A stretch of 64,000 nucleotides of DNA from contig CANQWA010000011.1 of NCBI GenBank assembly GCA_947627445.1, positions 1 to 64,000 on the forward strand, given 5' to 3'. Positions 24,235 through 34,800 of this stretch are shown here, one piece after another. The stretch is from an uncultured Ruminococcus sp. (lineage in GTDB: Bacteria > Bacillota > Clostridia > Oscillospirales > Ruminococcaceae). The position numbers and the translations under genes were made by a program. The notes below the pieces were generated by a model that saw only the letters and a list, made by a program, of their open reading frames with translations, was not told where the DNA came from and ran no database searches. Every line of letters begins with the position of its first letter. Positions within the stretch are counted from its first letter, which is position 1.

Positions 24235-27200
24235 TTATATTTTTGTAATATCTATCATTTCTACATCATCAATGCTGCGTCCGGATTCCAGCACATTTGC
24301 CAGAGCAGAAGCCGTATCAATGGCAGTCAGACAACAGATAGATCGTTCTACTGATTTCCGCCGCATCTTTACACTGTCTCTTGCAGGCAAACGCCCCTTT
24401 GCAGAGGTAGAGATCATATAATGGATCTTCCCACTTTCCAGAAGCGTAATGGTATTCAAATCTCCCTCTGAGATTTTCTGTACAAGATTGGTGGCAATCA
24501 TATTGTGGTTCAGAACAGCTGCTGTACCGCTTGTACCGTACAGTTCAAAACCCATACGGGCAAATTTATCGGCAATAGCAATGATTTCCTGCTTATCCTC
24601 ATCACGTACGGAAAGCAGAACACCGCCCTCTTTTTTCAGGTCATAGCCGGCAGCAATCAAGCCTTTCAGCAAAGCATCTTCCAGATTGTTCGCAATACCC
24701 AGACATTCACCAGTGGATTTCATCTCCGGACCAAGCATGGTGTCTACGTCCTGAAGTTTTTCAAAGCTAAAAACCGGTACTTTGACAGCAACATACTTGC
24801 CGTCCGGATGCAGTCCCGGTTCATAGCCCAGACTTTTCAGTGTTTCACCCAGCATAATTTTCGTGGCAATATCCACCATAGGAATGCCAGTCACCTTACT
24901 AATATACGGAACAGTACGAGAGGAACGCGGGTTTACTTCAATGACATATACTTCATTATTATAAACCACATACTGAATGTTAATCAGTCCCACTGCGTGC
25001 AGCTCCCTTGCCAGCAATCCGGTATAGCGGACAATCGTATCTTTTACTTTTTTGCTGAGATTCTGTGCCGGATAGATGGAAATAGAGTCGCCAGAATGTA
25101 CACCTGCTCGTTCCACATGTTCCATGATACCAGGAATCAAATAATCTTTGCCGTCGCAAATGGCATCCACTTCGATTTCTGTACCCATCATGTATTTATC
25201 AATAAGAACCGGATTTTCAATCATGTGACTGGTAATGATTGCCATGTATTCTTCGATATCTTTATCAGAGTGTGCAATGATCATATTCTGCCCACCCAGA
25301 ACGTAAGAAGGTCGCATTAGAACCGGATAACCCAGTGTATTGGCTGCCTTGAGTGCTTCTTCTGTGGTCATAACCGTCAGACCAGCCGGACGGGGAATGC
25401 CGCATTTTTCCAGAACCTCATCAAAGCGTTCCCGATCCTCTGCCGCATCAATATCGTCTGCGGATGTACCCAGGATATTCACGCCCATATCAGCCAGATA
25501 GCGTGTCAGTTTAATAGCTGTCTGACCGCCAAACTGTACCACAACACCATATGGTTTTTCAGTGTTGATAATATTGGCGACATCTTCCTTCGTCAGCGGA
25601 TCAAAATACAGACGATCCCCTGTATCAAAGTCTGTGGAAACTGTTTCTGGGTTATTGTTGCAGATCACAGCTTCACAACCCATTTCCTTGAGTGTCCAGA
25701 CACAGTGTACAGAACAATAGTCAAACTCAATGCCCTGTCCGATTCGGATCGGTCCAGAGCCGAATACGATTACCTTTTTTTTGCCGCTGTTCTGACGGGC
25801 GATGAATTCCTCTGCTTCATTCTCATCGTCATAGGTGGAATAAAAATACGGTGTCTCTGCTTTGAACTCTCCTGCACAGGTGTCTACCATTTTATAAACG
25901 GCATGTCGGTGTATCGGACACTTTTTGCCGGAAATACGCTCAATGGTGGAATCCAGATAGCCATAGCGCTTTGCCAGCAGATATAATTCTTCTGTCAAAG
26001 GCTTTTCCGCCATTTCCCGTTCCAATTCGATTAGATTCATCAGCTTATGCAGAAACCACTTGTCCACCATAGTTAGATCGTGTATTTCCTCAATGGTAAC
26101 ACCGCGTTTCATCGCTTCATACAACTGGAATGCACGTTCATCATCCACTTTTTGCAACAACTTCATGATATCTTCTAGAGACATTTTTTCATATTTTTTC
26201 ATATTCATGGAGTCTACGCCCAGTTCGGTAGAACGAACGGCTTTCATAATTGCTTCTTCAAAAGAAGTACCGATGGACATGACTTCGCCAGTGGCTTTCA
26301 TCTGTGTTCCTAGCGTTCGCTTTGCATAGACAAATTTATCAAACGCCCATTTCGGATATTTGACAACAACATAATCCAGCGTTGGTTCAAAACAGGCATA
26401 CGTTTTTCCAGTCACCTGATTGATAATTTCGTCCAATGTATAGCCGATGGCAATACGAGCTGCAACCTTGGCAATGGGATAACCGGTCGCTTTAGATGCC
26501 AATGCAGAAGAACGAGATACACGAGGATTGACCTCGATAACAGCATAATCCATGCTGGTTGGATGGAGTGCAAACTGGCAATTGCAACCGCCCTCTACTT
26601 TTAGCTCAGAAATAATATCCAACGCAGCAGTGCGAAGCATCTGATACTCTCTGTCCGTCAGTGTAACTGCCGGTGCAATTACAATACTATCACCCGTATG
26701 AACGCCTACTGGGTCGAAGTTTTCCATAGAGCAGACCGTGATCACATTTCCCTTGCGGTCACGAATTACCTCAAACTCAATCTCTTTCCAACCGCTAATA
26801 CACTTTTCGATCAGTACCTGTGTAATCGGAGAGAGACGCAGACCGTTTTTGGTAATATCCCTCAGCATTTCCTCATTATCTGCAATACCGCCGCCTGTAC
26901 CACCCAGTGTAAATGCTGGTCGAACAATCACTGGATAGCCAATAGTTTCGGCAAATTCCACAGCATCGTCAATCGTTTCTACAACTTTGGATGGAATACA
27001 TGGCTGGTTAATCTTTTCCATCGTGTCCTTGAATGCCTGTCTGTCTTCTGCTTTATGAATGGTCAAAGGATCAGCACCCAACAGCTTGACACCATTTTCT
27101 TCCAAAAAACCTTCTTCTGCCAGCTGCATGGACAACGTCAGACCGGTCTGACCGCCCATAGTGGAAAGCAGACTGTCCGGTTTTTCAATCTGGATGATCT

Positions 27201-27426
27201 TTTTAACAACCTCTAAGGTTAGCGGTTCGATATAAACCTTGTCTGCCATAGCTTTATCCGTCATAATCGTTGCCGGATTGGAGTTGATCAGAACGACCTC
27301 TAAACCTTCCTGCTTCAGCGCACGGCAAGCCTGTGTACCTGCATAATCGAATTCGGCGGCCTGCCCAATGATGATCGGACCGGAACCAATGACGAGAACC
27401 TTTTGAATATCACTTCTTAGCGGCAT
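24235..27426 (-). CDS. carB: carbamoyl-phosphate synthase, large subunit
   Basis: 1063 residues, full length. Two homologous ATP-grasp halves are evident, each opening with a dinucleotide-like loop (VIGSGPIIIGQAAEFDYAG near residue 12 and FGSGPIRIGQGIEFDY near 555) and containing a GGTGGGI / GGQNM glycine loop. The C-terminal ~130 residues are the allosteric MGS-like domain. It makes carbamoyl phosphate from bicarbonate, ATP and ammonia supplied by CarA. Its start overlaps carA by 17 bases. Confidence 0.97.
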   Translation of the reverse strand: MPLRSDIQKVLVIGSGPIIIGQAAEFDYAGTQACRALKQEGLEVVLINSNPATIMTDKAMADKVYIEPLTLEVVKKIIQIEKPDSLLSTMGGQTGLTLSMQLAEEGFLEENGVKLLGADPLTIHKAEDRQAFKDTMEKINQPCIPSKVVETIDDAVEFAETIGYPVIVRPAFTLGGTGGGIADNEEMLRDITKNGLRLSPITQVLIEKCISGWKEIEFEVIRDRKGNVITVCSMENFDPVGVHTGDSIVIAPAVTLTDREYQMLRTAALDIISELKVEGGCNCQFALHPTSMDYAVIEVNPRVSRSSALASKATGYPIAKVAARIAIGYTLDEIINQVTGKTYACFEPTLDYVVVKYPKWAFDKFVYAKRTLGTQMKATGEVMSIGTSFEEAIMKAVRSTELGVDSMNMKKYEKMSLEDIMKLLQKVDDERAFQLYEAMKRGVTIEEIHDLTMVDKWFLHKLMNLIELEREMAEKPLTEELYLLAKRYGYLDSTIERISGKKCPIHRHAVYKMVDTCAGEFKAETPYFYSTYDDENEAEEFIARQNSGKKKVIVFGSGPIRIGQGIEFDYCSVHCVWTLKEMGCEAVICNNNPETVSTDFDTGDRLYFDPLTKEDVANIINTEKPYGVVVQFGGQTAIKLTRYLADMGVNILGTSADDIDAAEDRERFDEVLEKCGIPRPAGLTVMTTEEALKAANTLGYPVLMRPSYVLGGQNMIIAHSDKDIEEYMAIITSHMIENPVLIDKYMMGTEIEVDAICDGKDYLIPGIMEHVERAGVHSGDSISIYPAQNLSKKVKDTIVRYTGLLARELHAVGLINIQYVVYNNEVYVIEVNPRSSRTVPYISKVTGIPMVDIATKIMLGETLKSLGYEPGLHPDGKYVAVKVPVFSFEKLQDVDTMLGPEMKSTGECLGIANNLEDALLKGLIAAGYDLKKEGGVLLSVRDEDKQEIIAIADKFARMGFELYGTSGTAAVLNHNMIATNLVQKISEGDLNTITLLESGKIHYMISTSAKGRLPARDSVKMRRKSVERSICCLTAIDTASALANVLESGRSIDDVEMIDITKI

Positions 27427-28534
27427 TATTGCATCTCTCCTTTTCCATTACTGCAATGAATTCATCGAACAGATAAGCTGTATCCAGCGGTCCGCCGTGT
27501 GCTTCCGGATGGAATTGCACGGTAAATGCATTGATTTTATGATAACGAATGCCTTCACAGGTCTGATCATTAGCATTGATATGAGAAACACTACCCACTT
27601 CTGGATCAAGGCTCTCCCCTACCACAGCATAACCATGATTCTGGCTGGTTACATAGGTACGATGGCTGTTCAGATCAATCACGGGCTGATTGGCACCACG
27701 ATGACCGTATTTCAACTTTTCTGTCCGGCAGCCCTGTGATAATGCCAGCAACTGGTGTCCCAGACAAATACCAAAAATCGGAATTCCCAGAGAAGCAATC
27801 TTTTTGACGTTATCGATAATCTCCTGACTTTCAGTGGGGTCTCCGGGTCCATTGGAAAGCATAATACCATCCGGATGCAATGCCAGAAGTTCGTCTGCCG
27901 TTGTGAATGCCGGAAGTACAGTTACTTCACAGCCTCTTTTTACCAATTCGTTACGGATGTTTCGCTTATAACCGAAGTCATAAAGCGCCACTTTGTATTT
28001 CTTTTCCACACCGGAATAGGTACGGGGGATGTCACCTGTTACGGTAGAAATTGCATTTGTAATGACATAACTTCTGACTTGCTCCAGAAGCTGGTCTTTT
28101 TTTGCGTATACATCTTCAGTTGTGATCACGCCGTTCATGACGCCTACTTCACGAATGATCCGTGTCAGCTTTCTGGTATCAATATTGTAAATTCCAACAA
28201 TATTCTGAGATTTCAGAAAATTCTCTATATTATCCTCCATACGGAAATTAGACGGTGTATCGCACCATTCCCGTACAATATAACCGCCGATATAGGATTT
28301 TGCGGATTCATTGTCTGCCTCGTTGACACCATAGTTTCCGATCAGCGGAAATGTCTGTGTCACCAACTGTCCATAATAACTGGGATCTGTCAGTGTTTCC
28401 TGATAGGCCGTCATACCGGTAGTAAAAACGACCTCTCCAATGACTGTACCCTTGACTCCAAAATTGAAACCTTCAAAAACAGTTCCGTCTGCCAGCAATA
28501 GATATGCCTTTTCACCGTGATTCAATAATGACAT
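27410..28534 (-). CDS. carA: carbamoyl-phosphate synthase, small (glutaminase) subunit
   Basis: 374 residues. N-terminal CPSase domain followed by a class I glutamine amidotransferase with nucleophile Cys in IFGICLGHQLLAL and His/Glu in VQFHPEAHGG. It supplies ammonia to CarB for both pyrimidine and arginine routes; its place between pyrF and carB ties it to pyrimidines here. AAAGGAAT precedes ATG 28534. Confidence 0.97.
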   Translation of the reverse strand: MSLLNHGEKAYLLLADGTVFEGFNFGVKGTVIGEVVFTTGMTAYQETLTDPSYYGQLVTQTFPLIGNYGVNEADNESAKSYIGGYIVREWCDTPSNFRMEDNIENFLKSQNIVGIYNIDTRKLTRIIREVGVMNGVITTEDVYAKKDQLLEQVRSYVITNAISTVTGDIPRTYSGVEKKYKVALYDFGYKRNIRNELVKRGCEVTVLPAFTTADELLALHPDGIMLSNGPGDPTESQEIIDNVKKIASLGIPIFGICLGHQLLALSQGCRTEKLKYGHRGANQPVIDLNSHRTYVTSQNHGYAVVGESLDPEVGSVSHINANDQTCEGIRYHKINAFTVQFHPEAHGGPLDTAYLFDEFIAVMEKERCNNAAKK

Positions 28535-28564
28535 GACACCATTCCTTTCTCAGTTTCTCGTTTT

Positions 28565-29485
28565 TCAGTGCAAATATGCGGTGATATCATCCCGCATACG
28601 AATCGCCTCTCTGCGAGCAGCCTGTGCAAATTCCGTTTCAGGACAATTGTCTTCTTTTTTCCATGCACACATAACCGCCCGGGAGGAATTAACAATTGCA
28701 CCTCGCCCTTTCTTATCAAAAGCACCGGCGATGCCTTTTGCGCCGCCGCCCTGTGCGCCGTAACCTGGCACAAGGAACATGGTGTGAGGGAGCTTCTGTC
28801 GCAGTTCTTTCAGCTGTTCCGGATAAGTTGCGCCTACTACTGCACCAACTGCAGAATAACCGTAAGCTCCGATCTGCCGACTTCCCCATGCTTCGCACAT
28901 ATTGCCCATGATTTCATAGACTGGCTTTCCAGCGATCTGCTTGTCCTGAAGCTCTCCGCTGGATGGGTTCGAGGTTTTGACCAGAACAAAAATGCCCTTA
29001 TCGTATTTCTCACAGATTTCCAACAGTGGCTGAATGCCGTCTGTTCCCAGATATCCGTTGACTGTCAGTGCATCTGCATTAAACGCTTCTAATTCTATAC
29101 CGTCCACATCCGTCTTTCCTAGATGAGCAGCAGCATATGCTGTCATAGTGGCGCCAATATCATTGCGCTTTCCATCCGTCATGACGTACATTCCTTTTTT
29201 CTTTGCATAACGAATGGTTTCTGACAACGCTTTGATACCCTGCCAGCCATACATTTCATAATATGCAGCTTGAGGTTTGATGGCAGGAACAATATCGTAC
29301 AATGCATCGATCAACGCCTTATTAAAATCTAACAGGATTGCAGCCGCTGCATCCAATGTATGACCAAGTTCTGTGAAATATTTGTCACGGATAAATGATG
29401 GTACATACTCCAGTTTAGGATCTAATCCGACAACTGACGGATTTTTCAGTTTATCGATTCGTTTGATTAGTCTATCTAATGACAT
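28565..29485 (-). CDS. pyrF: orotidine 5'-phosphate decarboxylase (type 2)
   Basis: 306 residues, the longer type 2 form. Catalytic lysine lies in YVMTDGKRNDIGATM; SVVGLDPKLEY near the start and a C-terminal GIAGAFDKKGRGAIVNSSRA are typical. It converts OMP to UMP. AAAGGAAAGGA precedes ATG 29485. Encoded between pyrC and carA. Confidence 0.95.
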   Translation of the reverse strand: MSLDRLIKRIDKLKNPSVVGLDPKLEYVPSFIRDKYFTELGHTLDAAAAILLDFNKALIDALYDIVPAIKPQAAYYEMYGWQGIKALSETIRYAKKKGMYVMTDGKRNDIGATMTAYAAAHLGKTDVDGIELEAFNADALTVNGYLGTDGIQPLLEICEKYDKGIFVLVKTSNPSSGELQDKQIAGKPVYEIMGNMCEAWGSRQIGAYGYSAVGAVVGATYPEQLKELRQKLPHTMFLVPGYGAQGGGAKGIAGAFDKKGRGAIVNSSRAVMCAWKKEDNCPETEFAQAARREAIRMRDDITAYLH

Positions 29486-29511
29486 AAACCTATTCCTTTC
29501 CTTTTACAATT

Positions 29512-30795
29512 CTATCCAAAAACCGTATCATCATAATAACGTATCTCTCCGCCTGTTATGGTCAACACTGGTTTTCCTTTTAGGACTTTGTTTTTCCAAA
29601 TGGCATTACGTGCTTTGGAATGCAGCTTTTCCGGTTCTACTTTCCAGCAATAATCCAGATCTACCAGTGTCAGCTCTGCATCTGCCCCTGGTACAATCTG
29701 GACTTCGGGCAGTCCAAGGATTTTTCTCGGATTGTCTGCCATGCGTTCCACCAGTTGGGGCAATGTCAAAAGACCAGCGTGTACCAACTTGAGCGAAGCA
29801 GCCAGAGATGTTTCCATACCAATCACGCCGTTGGGAGCTGTTTCAAATACGGCTTTTTCTTCCGGCGCATGAGGTGCATGATCTGTGACGATACAGTCGA
29901 TGGTTCCGTCCAGCAGTCCTGCCAGAACAGCCTTCCGATCTTCTTCAGTCCGAAGAGGCGGATTCATACGGTAATCCGCATCATGGCTAAGTACAGCTTC
30001 TTCTGTCATGAGAAAATAGTGGGGGCAGGTCTCACAGGTGACTTGAATGCCTTGAGCCTTTGCATGACGGATCATCTCCACACTTCCCTTTGTACTGACG
30101 TGTGCAATGTGAATTGCTGTGTGAGTAGAAGCGGCAAGAAGAATTTCCCGTGCAGTAATAATATCCTCTGATGCACGATCCATGCCTTTGACGCCTAATT
30201 TTTCTGATGCAGTGCCCTGGTTGACAATACCGCCGTCAATGATGGATAAATCTTCACAGTGAGAGATCACCGAAAGCTGTATATCAAATGCTTGTATCAA
30301 TGCTTTTCGCATGATTTCTGCCTGTTCTACCGGTCGCCCATCGTCAGAAATGGCACAGATCCCAGCTTGTTTTAATTCGTTGTAATCGCACAAGACCTCG
30401 CCCTGCAAGCCTTTTGTAATGCATCCTACCGGATGCACTTTCACGCCGGTTTTTGCTGCTTTTTCGCAGATATACCGAACCGTTTCCGGACTATCGATTG
30501 CCGGAGATGTATTCGGCATACACGCCAGACCGGTAATGCCGCCGGCAAGTGCTGCCGCTGTTCCGCTTAGAATATCTTCCTTGTACGTTTGTCCAGGATC
30601 ACGAAGATGTACGTGCATATCAAATAGTCCAGGCAGTGCAGTCAGCTTTGTACCGTCAATCACTTTGGCATCTGATGGCGGCAAAATCTTTACAGCCATT
30701 TGCTGGATTTTTCCCTCTGCAATGAGTATGTCACAGCGCGGCAGCAATGTGCTGCCTTGTACTGCCTGCACATGTTGAATCAATATCGGTTTCAT
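29512..30795 (-). CDS. pyrC: dihydroorotase (class I)
   Basis: 427 residues. Zinc amidohydrolase with metal-binding DMHVHLRDPGQTYKED, later His residues (VISHCEDL, IHIAHVST) and the catalytic Asp in CIVTDHAPHAP. It closes carbamoyl-aspartate to dihydroorotate. The start overlaps the pyrR stop (ATGA), so translation is coupled. Confidence 0.96.
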   Translation of the reverse strand: MKPILIQHVQAVQGSTLLPRCDILIAEGKIQQMAVKILPPSDAKVIDGTKLTALPGLFDMHVHLRDPGQTYKEDILSGTAAALAGGITGLACMPNTSPAIDSPETVRYICEKAAKTGVKVHPVGCITKGLQGEVLCDYNELKQAGICAISDDGRPVEQAEIMRKALIQAFDIQLSVISHCEDLSIIDGGIVNQGTASEKLGVKGMDRASEDIITAREILLAASTHTAIHIAHVSTKGSVEMIRHAKAQGIQVTCETCPHYFLMTEEAVLSHDADYRMNPPLRTEEDRKAVLAGLLDGTIDCIVTDHAPHAPEEKAVFETAPNGVIGMETSLAASLKLVHAGLLTLPQLVERMADNPRKILGLPEVQIVPGADAELTLVDLDYCWKVEPEKLHSKARNAIWKNKVLKGKPVLTITGGEIRYYDDTVFG

Positions 30796-31346
30796 AGATC
30801 CTTCTTTCTGTCAGTGCTGTTTTCATAAATCACCACACGGTCTGCATCATCCAGCTCATGTACAAACACCCGAACTGTTTCTGTCTGAGCCGTGGGGACA
30901 TTTTTTCCGATATAGTCCGGACGAATGGGAAGCTCACGATGCCCTCTATCTACCAGTACAGCCAACTGCATACACTGAGGACGGCCTAAAGCAAGAATCG
31001 CATCCAACGCCGCACGACAACTTCTGCCGGTATAGAGTACATCATCCACAATCACCACTCGCTTGTCCTGAACCGGAAAATCAATAGAAGTTTTCGCTGC
31101 AGTCACAGCTTCTCCTGTACGGTCGTCTCGGTAGGGGGTAATATCCAGTGCGCCGGTTTTCACTTGAATGTGTTCTAATTCCTCAATTTTTTGAGCGATT
31201 CTCTCTGCCAGCACAACGCCTCTGGAAAGGATTCCCACAATGCACAGATTTTCTGCGCCGTGATTCCGCTCCAGAATTTCGTAAGTAACTCTGGCGATCG
31301 CTCGCCGCATGGCACTTTCATCCATAATAACTGCTTTTTTTTTCAT
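30792..31346 (-). CDS. pyrR: PyrR: pyr mRNA-binding attenuation regulator / uracil phosphoribosyltransferase
   Basis: 184 residues from ATG 31346, five bases after GAGGAGG; an in-frame GTG six bases earlier lies too close to it. The PRPP loop is RVVIVDDVLYTGRSCRAAL; RAIARVTYEI…NLCIVGILSRG matches PyrR. When UMP is high, PyrR binds the pyr leader and promotes termination. The leader directly upstream has both the binding loop and the terminator, so this operon is under its own product's control. Confidence 0.95.
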   Translation of the reverse strand: MKKKAVIMDESAMRRAIARVTYEILERNHGAENLCIVGILSRGVVLAERIAQKIEELEHIQVKTGALDITPYRDDRTGEAVTAAKTSIDFPVQDKRVVIVDDVLYTGRSCRAALDAILALGRPQCMQLAVLVDRGHRELPIRPDYIGKNVPTAQTETVRVFVHELDDADRVVIYENSTDRKKDL

Positions 31347-31357
31347 ACGCACCTCCT

Positions 31358-31395
31358 CAAAAAAAGCGCTTGCCCAGTATGACAGGCAAGCGCTT
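31358..31395 (-). terminator. pyr attenuator terminator
   Basis: On the minus strand AAGCGCTTGCC (31395-31385) pairs perfectly with GGCAAGCGCTT (31374-31364) and is followed by a T-run reaching the pyrR ribosome site. Being upstream of the first gene and downstream of the PyrR loop, it is the regulated terminator. Confidence 0.9.
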
Positions 31396-31438
31396 ACAAC
31401 AACTCCATAAAATGAATATGTTTTGTTTTCACGAAACG

Positions 31439-31469
31439 CCTTGTCAACCTCACGGGATTAACTTAAAGG
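31439..31469 (-). promoter_or_regulatory. PyrR-binding loop of the pyr leader
   Basis: The minus strand reads CCTTTAAGTTAATCC, then CGTGAGG, then TTGACAAGG: an imperfect stem-loop with the GAGG-type loop of Bacillus PyrR sites (anti-antiterminator). It lies 13 bases below the promoter -10. Confidence 0.8.
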
Positions 31470-31482
31470 AATCATTTCTACT

Positions 31483-31511
31483 ATTATACCATAGAATCAT
31501 ATGTTTGTCCA
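31483..31511 (-). promoter_or_regulatory. promoter of the pyr operon
   Basis: On the minus strand TGGACA (31511-31506), 17 bases, TATAAT (31488-31483). The leader to pyrR is about 130 bases. Confidence 0.8.
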
Positions 31512-31571
31512 GTCTTTTTTTCTTTTTTTGGAAAAAATGTCAATGCAAGTGTATTTTGACCTTTTCCCTCC

Positions 31572-31600
31572 TTGCTTTTTCAAAATGAATATGATATAAT
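31572..31600 (+). promoter_or_regulatory. promoter of the hybrid kinase gene
   Basis: TTGCTT (31572-31577), 17 bases, TATAAT (31595-31600). The start near 31607 gives a ~215-base leader filled by the R2 hairpins and a third stem. Confidence 0.65.
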
Positions 31601-31643
31601 AGACATATGATAAAAAACGCAACGCATTTGCATTTATTTTAAT

Positions 31644-31731
31644 GTCCTTGCAGATCCGCAAATCTACGATTTGCTCCCTGCATATTGGACAATTTTATCA
31701 TAAAATCAAATCTTTGATTTTATGATAAAAT
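31644..31731 (+). repeat. R2 repeat, copy A: twin-hairpin 5' leader
   Basis: Hairpin 1 (31644-31690): GTCC, TGCAG and GCAAATC pair in order with GATTTGC, CTGCA and GGAC around a TAC loop. Hairpin 2 (31692-31731): ATTTTATCATAAAATC pairs with GATTTTATGATAAAAT. The same unit occurs on the minus strand at 63558-63640, also directly before a gene. A further stem (CGAAAG-CACC with GGTG-C-CTTTCG, ~31763-31804) is special to this copy. Confidence 0.7.
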
Positions 31732-31822
31732 AGATATAGGTTTATCACAAATTTCACTAAATCGAAAGCACCTTTTTTTCATAGTCTGACTGGTGCCTTT
31801 CGCAGAAAGGCGGATTATAATT

Positions 31823-34800
31823 ATGAATAAGAATACAATACAGCGCTCTTCTATCATTTCCCGATTCGTTATTGTTTGTTGTATGTTGGGGATACTGATT
31901 CAAGGCAGTATGGCAGAAATGATTGGTAAAGCTGCCGAGGGAAATCATGATAGATTCAGAGTAGGTTTTTTTGCGTTTTCGGGTTATCATGAGATTGATG
32001 ATGATGGAGCAAGAACCGGCTATGGATATGAATTCTTTCAGAAAATCAGCATTTTGGACGACTGGACGTTTGAATATGTCGGATATGACAAATCCTATTC
32101 TGACAACCTTGAAATGCTTTTAAATGGTGAATTGGATATTGTAACATCGGTTTCTAAGACACCGGAGCGTGAGAAAATGTTTCTGTTTTCTGAAGAGCCA
32201 ATTGGTTCAAATGCAACGATTTTCACCGTCAAGGAAGGAAATAGAGATGTTATTGCAGGAGATTATTCTACATATGACGGTCTGAGAATCGGAATGCTGA
32301 AAAATAATTCCAAAAACGACAATTTTGATGATTTTGCAAAAAGTCATGGTTTCAGCTATATTCCTGTCTATTATTCAACAGAAAATGAACTGACGCAAGC
32401 ATTGCAGGCGGATATGGTGGATGGTATTATTTCCGGCAGCCTGCGCAAGCTGAATAATGAATGGCTGATAGAATCCATGAATGAATCGGATTTTTATGTT
32501 GTTGTCAATAAGGATAATAAACAATTGATGGAACGAATCAATACTGCTATTCATGAGATGGATATGAATGAATCTGATTGGAGAAGTGTCCTGCACCAAA
32601 AATATTACGCAACAGATACCGATGGTACGATTATGTTAGATGCGGATGAGCGTGCTTATCTGGAAGATCTTCTCTCCTCTGGAAGAACACTTCATGTGTT
32701 GATGAATCCTGATCGCAACCCGTATTCGTATTTTGAAAACGGTGAGGCAAAGGGCATCGTGGCAGAAGTATTTCGGCATATTGCAGACAAAGAGGGGATT
32801 TCTTACGATTTTATTCAGACTTCAACTCGTGACGAATACTATGAAATACGTGAAAAGGGCGAAGCGGATATTGTATTGGACTACACATCCTCTAATTCGT
32901 TGGCAGAAGATGAGGGCTACAAACTCACCCGCGGCTATATGCAGGGTAATATCGCATTGCTCACCCCAAAAAGCAGCGGTAATATTCAAAAAGTCACAAC
33001 CGTCAAGCGCTCTGATTTCCTGACTACGAATATTACAGATATTTACTCAGCAGACAACATCATATTCTATGACAGCATAGCGGAGTGTATCAATGCTGTT
33101 GATGAAGGAAAGGCTGATGCATTACTGATCCTGGCTTACCGGGCAGAAAAAATTGTTCAAGATGACGTGAAAAACAGATATACATATTCTCTGGTCGGTG
33201 ATATTTCAATACCTTTTGCGATTGGTGTCCGCAGCAATGAGAAGCACGAATTGATTTCTATTTTAAATAAAGAATTATCTGCCATGAGCGAGACGAATCT
33301 TTCCAATATCATCCTGAAAGAATCAGAACTGCAAAATACGGATAGGAATAAAAGTCTTATTGCAATGCTGTATGCAAATCCTGTCTATGGTATGGCAGTA
33401 GTGCTATTTATTTCGCTTTTTGTCATTATCTGTGTTATTTTGTTGATCCGCACACATTCACAGAAGATGTTAAAGCAAAAAGTCAAAGAGGTTAGTAAAA
33501 ATTATGAAACGAAGGAAAGAGAACTCTCCAATGCATTGGCAATGGCAGATCAGGCAAATCGGGCAAAAACCACGTTTTTGAATAATATGTCGCATGATAT
33601 TCGTACCCCTATGAACGCAATCATTGGATTTACGACACTTGCCTCCACACATCTGGACAACAAGGAAAAAGCAAAGGACTATCTTGCTAAGATCGCACAA
33701 TCGTCTAATCATTTGCTCTCCTTGATCAATGATGTGCTGGATATGAGCCGTATTGAGTCTGGAAATGTGGTAATTGAAGAAAAACCGGAGAGCCTTTCTG
33801 AAATACTTCAAGGACTGCGAAATATTATTCAGGCTGATGTTCACGCAAAACAGCTTGAACTCCACATTGATACGATCGATGTTACGAATGAGAACATATT
33901 TTGTGACAAACTTCGCCTCAATCAGATCTTGCTGAATTTGCTTTCCAACTCAATCAAATTTACAAATCCAAGCGGTACGATTTCTCTGAAAGTCACACAA
34001 AGACCGGCAAAGGATGAGAAACACAGAAATTATGAATTTGTTGTCAAAGACACAGGTATTGGCATGAGTCCTGATTTTATCCAAACCATTTTTGAACCGT
34101 TTACTCGTGAACGCACTTCCACGGTGAGTGGAATTCAGGGTACCGGATTGGGTATGGCCATCACCAAAAATATCGTGGATATGATGAACGGCACAATTGA
34201 AGTGAACAGTGAGCCTGGTAAGGGTACAGAATTTATGATAAATCTGACGTTCCGGATACAAGGAAATTCCTACGTACCGGCTGTCATTCAGGAATTAAAG
34301 GGCGTGCGCAGTCTTGTTGTAGATGATGACGTGATAAGCTGCCAGAGTGTCACAAAAATGCTCCGACAGATCGGTTTGCGGCCAGAGTGGACAATGTACG
34401 GAAAAGAAGCCGTTGTCCGCACACAAGAGGCATATGACATCGGCGATCCCTACAAGTTATACATTATTGATTGGTCTATGCCGGATATGAATGGTATCGA
34501 AACGGTAAGGCAAATTCGGAGAGTGATCGGAAATGATGCACCTATCATTCTTTTCTCAGCATATGATTGGACAGATATAGAGGATGAAGCCAGAAACGCA
34601 GGTGTTACTGATTTTATCAGTAAGCCGCTATTTGTAAATGATCTTCATTATACGCTTGACAGAGCGATTGGCAAGGAAAATCATACTGCTCAGAATGAAA
34701 CTGACAATAAAAAATTTGACGGACAGACAGTTCTGCTTGCTGAAGATAACGAACTGAATCGTGAGATCGCAGTTGAAATACTTTGCAACATGGGTTTGCA

